A stretch of DNA of 64,000 bases from Desulfovibrionaceae bacterium (GTDB lineage Bacteria; Desulfobacterota; Desulfovibrionia; Desulfovibrionales; Desulfovibrionaceae), in contig JAQVCS010000006.1 in NCBI GenBank assembly GCA_028689675.1, positions 62,001 through 126,000 on the forward strand, written 5' to 3'. Positions 7,631-14,262 of this stretch are shown piece after piece. The position numbers and the translations under genes are program-made. Each line of letters starts with the position of its first letter. Positions within the stretch are counted from its first letter, which is position 1. Under the pieces are notes generated by a model that made no database searches, was not told the DNA's origin, and was given only the letters and a program-made list of their open reading frames with translations.

Positions 7631-9961
7631 TTAACGCTTCTTTGCTTTGCCGTTTGGCGCGTGCTTTTGCCCGCTTTTTCCCTTGCTCCACACAGCCTTT
7701 TCCTGCTGCTTGCGTTTGACTGGCTTGCCATAGCCCCCTTGCTTTGCCTTGCGCACTGGGGGGCGCTGCCCCCTACGCCTTGAGCCAAGCCCCTGCACCG
7801 TCAGGCGAATTTCTAGACGTTCTGTATCTACAGTAGCAAGCCTTGTCTGCACGCGCTGCCCAAGGCGAAAGCGCCGCCCCTGCATCACGCCAATGAGTTC
7901 CTGCCTTTCCATATCATATTCATAATAATCATCGCCCAAATCTTCAACGCGCACCATACCCTCCACGGGCAGGGCATCAAGTTCAACAAAAATGCCAAAA
8001 TCATTCACAGAGCAAATAATACCTGCAAATTCCTGCCCTGTGCTGTGCTGCAAGGCAAGGCAGGCAAGGCGGCGTGCTATTTCGCGCTCTGCCTCCATAG
8101 CCGCCCTTTCACGGCGGTTAAGCTGGTCGGCTACGCGCAGCAAGGCATGGGCGGCCACTGTGCCGCCTTCAACACCCAGCGCGGCCTTGAGGGCTCGATG
8201 CACAATAAGGTCGGCATAACGGCGAATGGGCGAGGTAAAATGGCAATAGCAAGACGAAGCCAAACCAAAATGCCCTTCGTTCTCAGGCTGATAGCGCGCC
8301 TGCGGCATGGTGCGTAGGCACAAACGCCCCACCAGATATTCCTGCGCTGTGCCCTGTGCCGCCCGCAAAATAGGCTGTAAAGCTCTGGCATCAGGCTTTG
8401 TTGGCACGCAAGGGGCTATTTCTGTGCTGCGCAGCGTTCTGTACAGCGAAAGCACCTTGTCCTGCTCTGGCTCTGGGTGCACACGGTATAAAAAATCACA
8501 ATCTCGCGCCGCTAAAAAACGTGCCACGGCTTCGTTGGCGGCTATCATGCACTCTTCAATCATGGTATGAGCAAAATGCCGCTCTTTACGCACTATGTCA
8601 GCCAGCCTGCCCTGTGCATCAAAATGATATTCTGGCTCGGGCAAATCAAAATCAAGCGAGCCTCGGGCTGTACGCACAGCAGCCAGCGCAGCCGCCAATG
8701 CCCGCGCCTGTTCAAGCATAGCAACAATGGCAGAACCCTGCTCTTGTGCCACAAGTTCCTGCCTTGCTTGCCCCTCTGCTTCCAGCACAGCCTTTACTTG
8801 ACCATAGGTCAGGCGCGCCGCAGAGCGCATAACAGCAGGCGCAAAACGCGCTGCCCCGGGCTGCCCCTGTGCCGTAATGGGAATTTCTGCCAGCATAATC
8901 AGTCTGTCCACATGTGGGTTTAGGCTGCACAGCCCATTCGAGAGCGCTTCTGGCAGCATGGGCTCAACAGAAGTGGGGAAGTACCACGAATTACCGCGCT
9001 CAAAGGCTTCTTTGTCAAGGGCAGAACGGGGGCGCACATAGTGGCTTACATCGGCAATGCCCACGCGCAGCAGCCAGCCCTTGGCCGTGGCACTCACGCA
9101 AATGGCATCATCAAAATCCCGCGCAGTGCGGCCATCAATAGTCACAAAGGGCAGCGCGCGCACATCCTCTCTGTGGGCATAGCCGGCAGGCTGTGGCTGA
9201 GCAGGCAGGGCTGCCGCTTCAAGCAGCACACGCGGGGGGAATTCCGCAGGGGCTTGATGATTCAGCTTCACCAGCCTTTCCTGCACGCTAATGGCATCTT
9301 CACGTCCAAAAAAGGCCAGTGCACGGGCATGCCAGCGCGCAGCTTGGCCTTCTTCGGCAGGGCTGACTAAGAGCAAATCATTGCTTGCCACAGCCTGCTC
9401 AAGGGCGCTGATATCCACATCAAAAAGCACATCAAGGCGCGGGTCGGCGGGGCGGCATTCTGCCCTTCCCCCGCGCAGGCGCAGCACACGCACGGGAATT
9501 TCTTTCTGCCCGCGTTCCAGCACAGCCACTATGCGCCCTTCTGGGCTTTTGCCCGTGCGCGTGGGGGAAAGCGCCACCAGCACAGTATCGCCCTGCCACG
9601 CACCGCCGCTGTGCTGGGTGGGAATAAAAATATCCTGCAAAAACTTTTTTCTGCCATGCTCATTGCTTTCGGTGGGGCAAACAAAACCTGCGCCAGAGCG
9701 CGTGCGGCTGTATATTCCCTTCACCTGCGTCAGGCTGCTTGTGGTCACCCACGCGCCACCGTGCATGCGCATAAGCTGCCCCTGCGCTGCCAGCGCCTCC
9801 AGCTTTTTTTCCAAATCTTTTTTACTGCGGCGGGGAATATCAAGGCAGCGCAACAGGGCATCTATGCGCAAAGGGCGCTGCTGCCGTGTAAACACAGCCA
9901 GCAAGGTAGCCGCATCGGGGAGCATATCCCCCAGCGGCAGACGTTCACAATTTTTTTTCAT
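7631..9961 (-). CDS. rnr: Ribonuclease R
   Basis: A 776-residue 3'-to-5' exoribonuclease that degrades structured RNA in the cytosol. The N-terminus has a winged-helix-like segment and cold-shock-type OB folds. The RNB catalytic domain carries the acidic signature RTARDFDDAI. An S1 domain follows (GIICSVNDFGIFVELDALPV), then a Lys/Arg-rich tail of about 50 residues, as in RNase R but not RNase II. Length fits RNase R (760-813). The ATG at 9961 is the first in-frame start and matches the family N-terminus. It is a single-gene unit between a terminator upstream (9977-10014) and the shared terminator downstream. Confidence 0.95.
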   Translation of the reverse strand: MKKNCERLPLGDMLPDAATLLAVFTRQQRPLRIDALLRCLDIPRRSKKDLEKKLEALAAQGQLMRMHGGAWVTTSSLTQVKGIYSRTRSGAGFVCPTESNEHGRKKFLQDIFIPTQHSGGAWQGDTVLVALSPTRTGKSPEGRIVAVLERGQKEIPVRVLRLRGGRAECRPADPRLDVLFDVDISALEQAVASNDLLLVSPAEEGQAARWHARALAFFGREDAISVQERLVKLNHQAPAEFPPRVLLEAAALPAQPQPAGYAHREDVRALPFVTIDGRTARDFDDAICVSATAKGWLLRVGIADVSHYVRPRSALDKEAFERGNSWYFPTSVEPMLPEALSNGLCSLNPHVDRLIMLAEIPITAQGQPGAARFAPAVMRSAARLTYGQVKAVLEAEGQARQELVAQEQGSAIVAMLEQARALAAALAAVRTARGSLDFDLPEPEYHFDAQGRLADIVRKERHFAHTMIEECMIAANEAVARFLAARDCDFLYRVHPEPEQDKVLSLYRTLRSTEIAPCVPTKPDARALQPILRAAQGTAQEYLVGRLCLRTMPQARYQPENEGHFGLASSCYCHFTSPIRRYADLIVHRALKAALGVEGGTVAAHALLRVADQLNRRERAAMEAEREIARRLACLALQHSTGQEFAGIICSVNDFGIFVELDALPVEGMVRVEDLGDDYYEYDMERQELIGVMQGRRFRLGQRVQTRLATVDTERLEIRLTVQGLGSRRRGQRPPVRKAKQGGYGKPVKRKQQEKAVWSKGKSGQKHAPNGKAKKR

Positions 9962-9976
9962 ACTACTTTTTTACCT

Positions 9977-10014
9977 AAAAAAGAGGGGTGAAGGAACAAC
10001 ACGCCCTTCACCCC
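9977..10014 (-). terminator. Terminator of the Bax-inhibitor-like gene
   Basis: GGGGTGAAGG (9985-9994) and CCTTCACCCC (10005-10014) form a perfect 10-bp stem. Read on the minus strand it is followed by TCTTTTTT. It separates the membrane protein gene from rnr. Confidence 0.88.
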
Positions 10015-10075
10015 CATGTATATAATGCTCTGCGCACACTGTGCTTCCTGCATTAGGCAGCACAGCAAGGCAATA

Positions 10076-10777
10076 TTAGTCGCGGTTGCCGCCAAACAGG
10101 CGCAGCATCATAAGGAAGAGGTTAATAAAATCAAGGTACAGGGTCAGCGCACCCAAAATAGCGCCACGGCGAATGGCCGTGCTGTCATCCAAGGGAGCAC
10201 CTGCGCCAAATTCGCGAATTTTTTGCGTGTCATAGGCAGTCAGGCCAGTAAAAATAACCACGCCCAAGCAGCTGATAACAAAATCCATCATGCTGTTTTG
10301 CAGGAAAATATTCACCACAGAAGCAATGAGAATACCAATAAGCCCCATCATCAAAAAGCTGCCCATGGCCGTCAAATCACGCTTGGTCACCGTGCCATAA
10401 ATGCTCATGGCAAGAAAAGTGCCTGCGGTACAGAAAAAGGCCGTGGCAATAGAGCCCATGGGGTACACAATAAAAATGCTGGAAAGGGTCACACCCGTCA
10501 GCGCAGAATAAAGAATGAACAAGCCCGAAGCCATAGTGGCAGACATTTTATGCACAGCGGCAGAAATGCCAATAACCAAGCCAAGCTGAGCAATGACCAA
10601 AGCAATGAGAATAAAGCTGTTGGAAAAAATCATCTGCATAAGTGCAGGCGTGCTTGCCACAAACCACGCAACCAAAGCAGTAGCCCCAAGCCCAGCTGTC
10701 ATCCACTGGTACACCTGACGCATAAAAATAGAACTAACACTTGTTTGTGCATATGTGACAGATTGAGAAGTGTTCAT
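10076..10777 (-). CDS. Bax inhibitor-1/YccA family membrane protein
   Basis: A 233-residue inner-membrane protein with seven hydrophobic segments spread from about residue 25 to 225. It has the family pattern of conserved polar residues in the last helices (GLTAYDTQKI, followed by GALTLYLDFINLFL). Bacterial members such as YccA/YbhL interact with FtsH or act as pH-sensitive calcium leak channels; which role applies here is unknown. The ATG at 10777 is chosen because GGAGG stands five bases before it; a longer open frame upstream lacks family similarity. Monocistronic, with its own terminator. Confidence 0.92.
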   Translation of the reverse strand: MNTSQSVTYAQTSVSSIFMRQVYQWMTAGLGATALVAWFVASTPALMQMIFSNSFILIALVIAQLGLVIGISAAVHKMSATMASGLFILYSALTGVTLSSIFIVYPMGSIATAFFCTAGTFLAMSIYGTVTKRDLTAMGSFLMMGLIGILIASVVNIFLQNSMMDFVISCLGVVIFTGLTAYDTQKIREFGAGAPLDDSTAIRRGAILGALTLYLDFINLFLMMLRLFGGNRD

Positions 10778-11019
10778 GAAGCCTCCAAAAAAGTACCGCA
10801 GAACAAGCGCGGTCTGGTTGAAAAACAATGTCTCATGCCTTCAAGTATATATGACTTTTTCAGTATTTAGCAAGGGTACGGTGTGCTAGAATTTTTTTAG
10901 AATAAAAAACATATAAATATAGTAGCTTATACAGACAGTTGCCCTCTATACCGCTCTGTGCTATGCACAGTGCTCTGCTTTTTTATTGTGCTTTACAACT
11001 TAAACCAAAAGGAAAAACA

Positions 11020-11595
11020 ATGCGTACACTGCGTATTTTGTTGCTGGCTTGTCTGTTGCTGTGCCTTATAGGCATGGGCACTGCCTTTGCCGCGCCCGTG
11101 GCTGTGAACATGGAAACAAGCATGGGCACAATTGTGCTGCGTTTAGACAGTGAAAAAGCTCCCACCACAGTAGAAAATTTTGTTAAATATGTGAAATCGG
11201 GCTTTTATGACGGCACCATTTTCCACCGCGTTATTTCTGGCTTTATGATTCAGGGCGGCGGCTTTACTGCCGACATGACGCAAAAACCCACCAGTGAACC
11301 TATTCAGAATGAAGCAAACAATGGCCTGCCCAATGCCAAGTACACTATTGCTATGGCGCGCACCTCAGACCCGCATTCCGCCATGGCGCAATTTTTTATC
11401 AATACCAATGATAATGTCTTTTTGAACTTCAAAGCTCAGACCACGCAGGGCTGGGGCTATGCCGTGTTTGGCAAGGTTATTCGCGGTCAGGATGTTGTGG
11501 ATAAAATTGAAAAAGTAAACACACAGCGCAAGGGCATGCACGATGACGTGCCCCGCGAGCCTGTCACCATTACCAAGGTGACCATTATTGAATAA
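11020..11595 (+). CDS. Exported cyclophilin-type peptidyl-prolyl cis-trans isomerase
   Basis: A 191-residue cyclophilin that would catalyse proline isomerisation in exported proteins. Residues 1-24 form a Sec signal peptide with probable cleavage in TAFA-AP. The catalytic fold is recognisable from [15 protein letters not shown] (catalytic Arg in the FHRV motif), [10 protein letters not shown] and GYAVFGKVI. It is PpiA/PpiB-like in size. The start at 11020 follows AAGGAAAA and directly gives the signal peptide. The early LLAC is too close to the N-terminus to be a convincing lipobox. An unpaired-tail hairpin follows, then a tRNA gene. Confidence 0.93.
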   Translation: MRTLRILLLACLLLCLIGMGTAFAAPVAVNMETSMGTIVLRLDSEKAPTTVENFVKYVKSGFYDGTIFHRVISGFMIQGGGFTADMTQKPTSEPIQNEANNGLPNAKYTIAMARTSDPHSAMAQFFINTNDNVFLNFKAQTTQGWGYAVFGKVIRGQDVVDKIEKVNTQRKGMHDDVPREPVTITKVTIIE

Positions 11596-11608
11596 GGCAA
11601 CAAAGACA

Positions 11609-11641
11609 ACAGGGGCAACAGCAGCACTGATAAGCCCCTGT
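11609..11641 (+). terminator. Hairpin downstream of the cyclophilin gene
   Basis: ACAGGGGC (11609-11616) pairs with GCCCCTGT (11634-11641). The stem is followed by A-rich rather than T-rich sequence, so terminator function is uncertain. Confidence 0.4.
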
Positions 11642-11669
11642 AAAAAAGTGATCTTAGCAATCTTATTGC

Positions 11670-11698
11670 TTGACCTTCGTTTAGCCTAAGCGTATATG
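11670..11698 (+). promoter_or_regulatory. Sigma-70 promoter of the CAT tRNA gene
   Basis: TTGACC (11670-11675) and TATATG (11693-11698) are separated by 17 bases. The expected transcription start near 11705 lies just before the tRNA 5' end at 11710. Confidence 0.7.
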
Positions 11699-11709
11699 AA
11701 GGTTCTTCA

Positions 11710-11785
11710 GGGCCTATAGCTCAGTTGGTAGAGCCCCCGGCTCATAACCGGTTGGTCCAAGGTTCAAGTCCTTGTGGGCCCACCA
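11710..11785 (+). tRNA. tRNA with CAT anticodon, probably tRNA-Ile2 (lysidine type), otherwise elongator tRNA-Met
   Basis: The 76-base gene folds into a standard cloverleaf. The acceptor GGGCCTA pairs with TGGGCCC (one G-T pair), followed by discriminator A and an encoded CCA. The D stem is GCTC/GAGC, the anticodon loop CTCATAA, and the T arm AAGG-TTCAAGT-CCTT. The anticodon CAT reads AUG unless C34 is modified to lysidine, when it reads AUA. Base pairs C4-G69 and C5-G68 are present; as I recall, these are recognised by TilS in E. coli tRNA-Ile2. The acceptor also resembles tRNA-Ile(GAT). I therefore favour Ile2. Confidence 0.85.
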
Positions 11786-11793
11786 GCCATTTC

Positions 11794-11826
11794 AGGGAGT
11801 TACCTCTTCACGAGGTGACTCCCTTT
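11794..11826 (+). terminator. Terminator after the CAT tRNA gene
   Basis: AGGGAGTTACCTC and GAGGTGACTCCCT pair with one mismatch across a short TTCAC loop, followed by TT. It starts nine bases after the tRNA CCA. Confidence 0.6.
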
Positions 11827-11850
11827 GCCGTCTTGCTACCCTAGGCCTCA

Positions 11851-12016
11851 TTTTTGTGCCCAAATTGTGCCCAAGGTAGGCTTTTTTGCGGAACACTTGA
11901 CGCCGATTTACGAGATAGTTGGCACAAATCAGTGCCAAGTGTTCCGCAACTACCTAGTTAATTTATATATAAAAAACGTGCCAAAGCTATACAACAGCCT
12001 CGGCACGTTCTCAAAT
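11851..12016. repeat. Cluster of GTGCC(C)AA motifs and nested inverted repeats between two tRNA genes
   Basis: GTGCCCAA occurs at 11856-11863 and 11867-11874, GTGCCAA at 11932-11938 and 11978-11984, the reverse TTGGCAC at 11919-11925 and GGCAC at 12002-12006. A perfect 14-bp inverted repeat, TTGCGGAACACTTG (11886-11899) and CAAGTGTTCCGCAA (11936-11949), surrounds an inner TTGGCAC/GTGCCAA palindrome. This is unlike the flanking sequence and is typical of recombinase or initiator binding regions, so it may be a relic of an integrated element at the tRNA. No integrase gene is present. Confidence 0.5.
11971..12009 (-). terminator. Minus-strand terminator downstream of tRNA-Val
   Basis: Read on the minus strand, AACGTGCC (12009-12002) and GGCACGTT (11982-11975) form an 8-bp stem followed by a run of T. 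It lies about 140 bases past the tRNA-Val 3' end and would end that transcript. Confidence 0.6.
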
Positions 12017-12150
12017 TATATGATACAAATTCTCAACTTGCGTGACAGCTCACGCCCTTGAAGGCTTTCGCCTAAAAAACGTCGGTTAGAAATTGGGTTA
12101 GAAAAATAAAAACTACACTTCGGAAAAACCCTATAACTACCTGATTTTAT

Positions 12151-12226
12151 TGGTGGGCAGTGAGGGGCTCGAACCCCCGACCCTCGCCTTGTAAGGGCGA
12201 CGCTCTACCAGCTGAGCTAACTGCCC
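12151..12226 (-). tRNA. tRNA-Val (anticodon TAC)
   Basis: The minus strand reads GGGCAGTTAGCTCAGCTGG at the 5' end and ends CACTGCCCACCA, 76 bases with an encoded CCA. The acceptor stem GGGCAGT/ACTGCCC is perfect. The anticodon loop is CTTACAA, giving TAC, and the T arm is GGGGG-TTCGAGC-CCCTC. It reads valine GUA/GUG codons. On the far side a TTGACA lies in position for a promoter, but no good -10 was found. Confidence 0.95.
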
Positions 12227-12356
12227 GAAGCAGGTGTTGTTTTGCCAGCACTCTGTATTTTTGTCAAGTTTTTTCTAAAAAAAGGTATTGTGCCAGCAGT
12301 CTTAGCGTGCTCTAGCCTTTTGTTCCATTTCCCTATCAGTGAGCGTAAGCTGTATT

Positions 12357-12385
12357 GCCTGCTCTGGATTGGCGGCAGAGCAGGC
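12357..12385. terminator. Perfect 10-bp hairpin downstream of thiE
   Basis: GCCTGCTCTG (12357-12366) and CAGAGCAGGC (12376-12385) pair completely with a nine-base loop. It lies 33 bases past the thiE stop on the minus strand. No T-run follows on the minus strand, so this may be an imperfect terminator. Confidence 0.5.
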
Positions 12386-12417
12386 AAAAATACGGCATAC
12401 CGTCCTTATCTACTGCT

Positions 12418-13059
12418 CTAACCTTGTATCTCAGGCTTTACCAATGCGCGCAAAGTGCGTGCTGCCAGCTCGGGCTGGGCGGCAGAGCAAAGGGCAGAAA
12501 CCACGGCCACGCCGTCCATACCCGTTGCCATAACCTGCGCCGCGTTCTTTTCGTTAACAGAGCCAATGGCCACCATGGGCAGCCTGCTTGCCAGCCTAGC
12601 CTTGCGCAGCCCTTCTATGCCCCACGGGGGGCAATGATCGGGCTTGGTGGCTGTGGGAAACACTGGCCCCACGCCAAGGTAATCCACAGCAAGCTGCTCT
12701 GCCGCTTTAATATCGTCCATATTTTCTACCGAAAGCCCTACCAGAGCCTTGCTGCCCATCAGGGCGCGCACATCGGCAACGGCCATATCACTTTGCCCCA
12801 CATGCACGCCCTCTGCCCCACAGGCAAGGGCTATATCCACGCGGTCATTAATGAGCAGGGGCACAGAGGCTGGCGCAAGAAGCGTTTTCAGTGCCCGCGC
12901 TAAAGCCACAAAATCCCGCGAATCACAATGCTTTTCTCGCAATTGCACCATGCTCACGCCGCCGCGCACCGCCGCAGCCACTACATCCAACAGGCTACGC
13001 CCAAGGCAAAGCGCCCTGTCCGTAACAAGGTACAGGCTGTAATCGGGCTGCATCAGCAT
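12418..13059 (-). CDS. thiE: Thiamine-phosphate synthase
   Basis: A 213-residue TIM-barrel enzyme joining hydroxymethylpyrimidine pyrophosphate and thiazole phosphate to thiamine phosphate in the cytosol. Family motifs are clear: YLVTDR at the N-terminus, GVSMVQLREKHCDSRDF with the phosphate-binding Lys/Arg, LLINDRVDIAL, GVHVGQSDM, VGPVFPTATKPD and the C-terminal MVAIGSVNEKN and GVAVVSAL segments. Length is typical (210-220). The start overlaps the end of thiM by seven bases, so the two are translationally coupled. It is the last gene of a thiamine operon. Confidence 0.95.
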   Translation of the reverse strand: MLMQPDYSLYLVTDRALCLGRSLLDVVAAAVRGGVSMVQLREKHCDSRDFVALARALKTLLAPASVPLLINDRVDIALACGAEGVHVGQSDMAVADVRALMGSKALVGLSVENMDDIKAAEQLAVDYLGVGPVFPTATKPDHCPPWGIEGLRKARLASRLPMVAIGSVNEKNAAQVMATGMDGVAVVSALCSAAQPELAARTLRALVKPEIQG

Positions 13060-13868
13060 GCTTCCACCTTCACCATAAGGCGCAAATCGTCCAAAGTCAT
13101 GGAATACAGGGCATCATAAAAGCACAATTGCAGCGTGCCGGGGCCATCGGCCTGTGTAGCTGCCAAAGCCCCTGCGGCAGCCATAATCATCATGCCTTCT
13201 ACAGCTGCGGTCAGGGTATCGCGCGCAACACAGGCAAAGGCCGCAGTCAGCGCTGTTGCCGTGCAGCCCAGCCCAGTGACCAAGGGCATAAGCGGGCTGC
13301 CGCCATGCACAGCAAAGGTGCTGAGGCCATCAGTAATATAATCCACTTCACCGCTCACGCTTACCACACAATGCTGCTTGCGGGCTAAAGTGCGCGCCGC
13401 GGGCAGGGCTTCTTCTACGCCAACAGTGGCATCTGCCCCTTTGGCAATGCCATATTCTGTATCAAGATTTGTGCCTAAGCTCATGATTTCTGAAGCATTG
13501 CCGCGCACTATAGCGGGGGTGCATTCCTCTAAAAAGCGGCGGCACATAGCGGTGCGCTTGCTCACCACACCCGCAGCAATAGGGTCAAAAACAGTGGGAA
13601 TGTGCAATTCCTTTGCTCTGTTGCCAGCTATAAACATGCTTTCCCAAAATTCCCGCGAAGGCGTGCCTATGTTCACCACAAGGGCGCTGGCTATGGCGGT
13701 CAGCTCCTGCATATCGTCCACATTGTGCGACATGGCAGGCGAAGCCCCCAAAGCTAACAAGGCATTTGCCGTGCTATTGGCCACCACATAATTGGTAACA
13801 TTCAGCACCATAGGGCGATTTTGACGCATTGTTTCAATATCGCACATCAATTCTTCATACAAATCCAT
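13053..13868 (-). CDS. thiM: Hydroxyethylthiazole kinase
   Basis: A 271-residue salvage kinase that phosphorylates 4-methyl-5-(2-hydroxyethyl)thiazole for ThiE. Hallmarks are NVTNYVVANSTANALLALGASPAMSH in the N-terminal third (NVTN and GASPAM), FDPIAAGVVSKR, VRGNASEI, and the anion-hole motif VTGLGCTATALTAAF with the catalytic Cys. thiE follows with an overlap and an MTH1187-type thiamine-binding gene precedes it by 31 bases. No TPP riboswitch signature is seen in the short gap upstream. Confidence 0.95.
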   Translation of the reverse strand: MDLYEELMCDIETMRQNRPMVLNVTNYVVANSTANALLALGASPAMSHNVDDMQELTAIASALVVNIGTPSREFWESMFIAGNRAKELHIPTVFDPIAAGVVSKRTAMCRRFLEECTPAIVRGNASEIMSLGTNLDTEYGIAKGADATVGVEEALPAARTLARKQHCVVSVSGEVDYITDGLSTFAVHGGSPLMPLVTGLGCTATALTAAFACVARDTLTAAVEGMMIMAAAGALAATQADGPGTLQLCFYDALYSMTLDDLRLMVKVEAC

Positions 13869-13899
13869 ATAATGGCCACCTTATTCTCTACAAATAAAA

Positions 13900-14205
13900 T
13901 TAGTTATGTTGCCCATGCAGCATCTGCTCCACGGCCTGCACCTTGCTGTGCATACGGTTTTCTCCAGCGCGATAATCCAGCGCCACAGTCATATATACCC
14001 TGTCACAACAGTCTTGCAAGGCAAGAAAACAGCCGCGCACAACGGCCATAACGGCATCATAGTCCCCTTCAATGCAAGTGCTCATTGAGCCCAGTGAATA
14101 AGGCAAGCCGCTGCGCTCAATAACAGCAAGCGCTTTGGCAACATAGGCTGCCAGTTCCTCACCTTTATCCAGCGGAAAAATAGCCAAAGTCACCAGCACA
14201 CTCAT
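13900..14205 (-). CDS. MTH1187/YkoF-family thiamine-binding protein
   Basis: A 101-residue protein beginning MSVLVTLAIFPLDKG, the usual start of the MTH1187 (DUF77) family, small ferredoxin-like proteins that bind thiamine or hydroxymethylpyrimidine. SLGSMSTCIEGDYDAVMAVV matches the family's second strand-helix unit with the conserved G-x-x-x-T-x-x-E-G. The ATG at 14205 has AGGGGA upstream; the longer open frame starts inside the preceding gene's tail and lacks similarity. Its place directly before thiM and thiE supports a thiamine role, possibly as a binding partner for salvage or transport. Confidence 0.88.
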   Translation of the reverse strand: MSVLVTLAIFPLDKGEELAAYVAKALAVIERSGLPYSLGSMSTCIEGDYDAVMAVVRGCFLALQDCCDRVYMTVALDYRAGENRMHSKVQAVEQMLHGQHN

Positions 14206-14262
14206 TTTATTTCCCCTTGCAATCATTGATGTTTTTATGCTCACAGCCACAGGCTGGCTGGC

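Noticed and set aside
10016..10870. 284-codon plus-strand frame opposite the Bax-inhibitor-like gene
   Set aside because: It is antisense to a clearly recognisable membrane protein; its Asn/His/Lys-rich product is typical of the antisense of hydrophobic codons.
11020..11095. Lipobox in the cyclophilin signal peptide (LLAC)
   Set aside because: The Cys lies only at residue 11, within the hydrophobic core; a standard signal-peptidase-I site (TAFA-AP) fits better.
11825..12061. 78-codon frame between the tRNA genes
   Set aside because: It runs through inverted repeats and a terminator, has no ribosome-binding site, and its product is not recognisable.
14206..14262. TPP riboswitch upstream of the thiamine genes
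   Set aside because: The gap is only 57 bases and lacks the conserved THI-box sequences.
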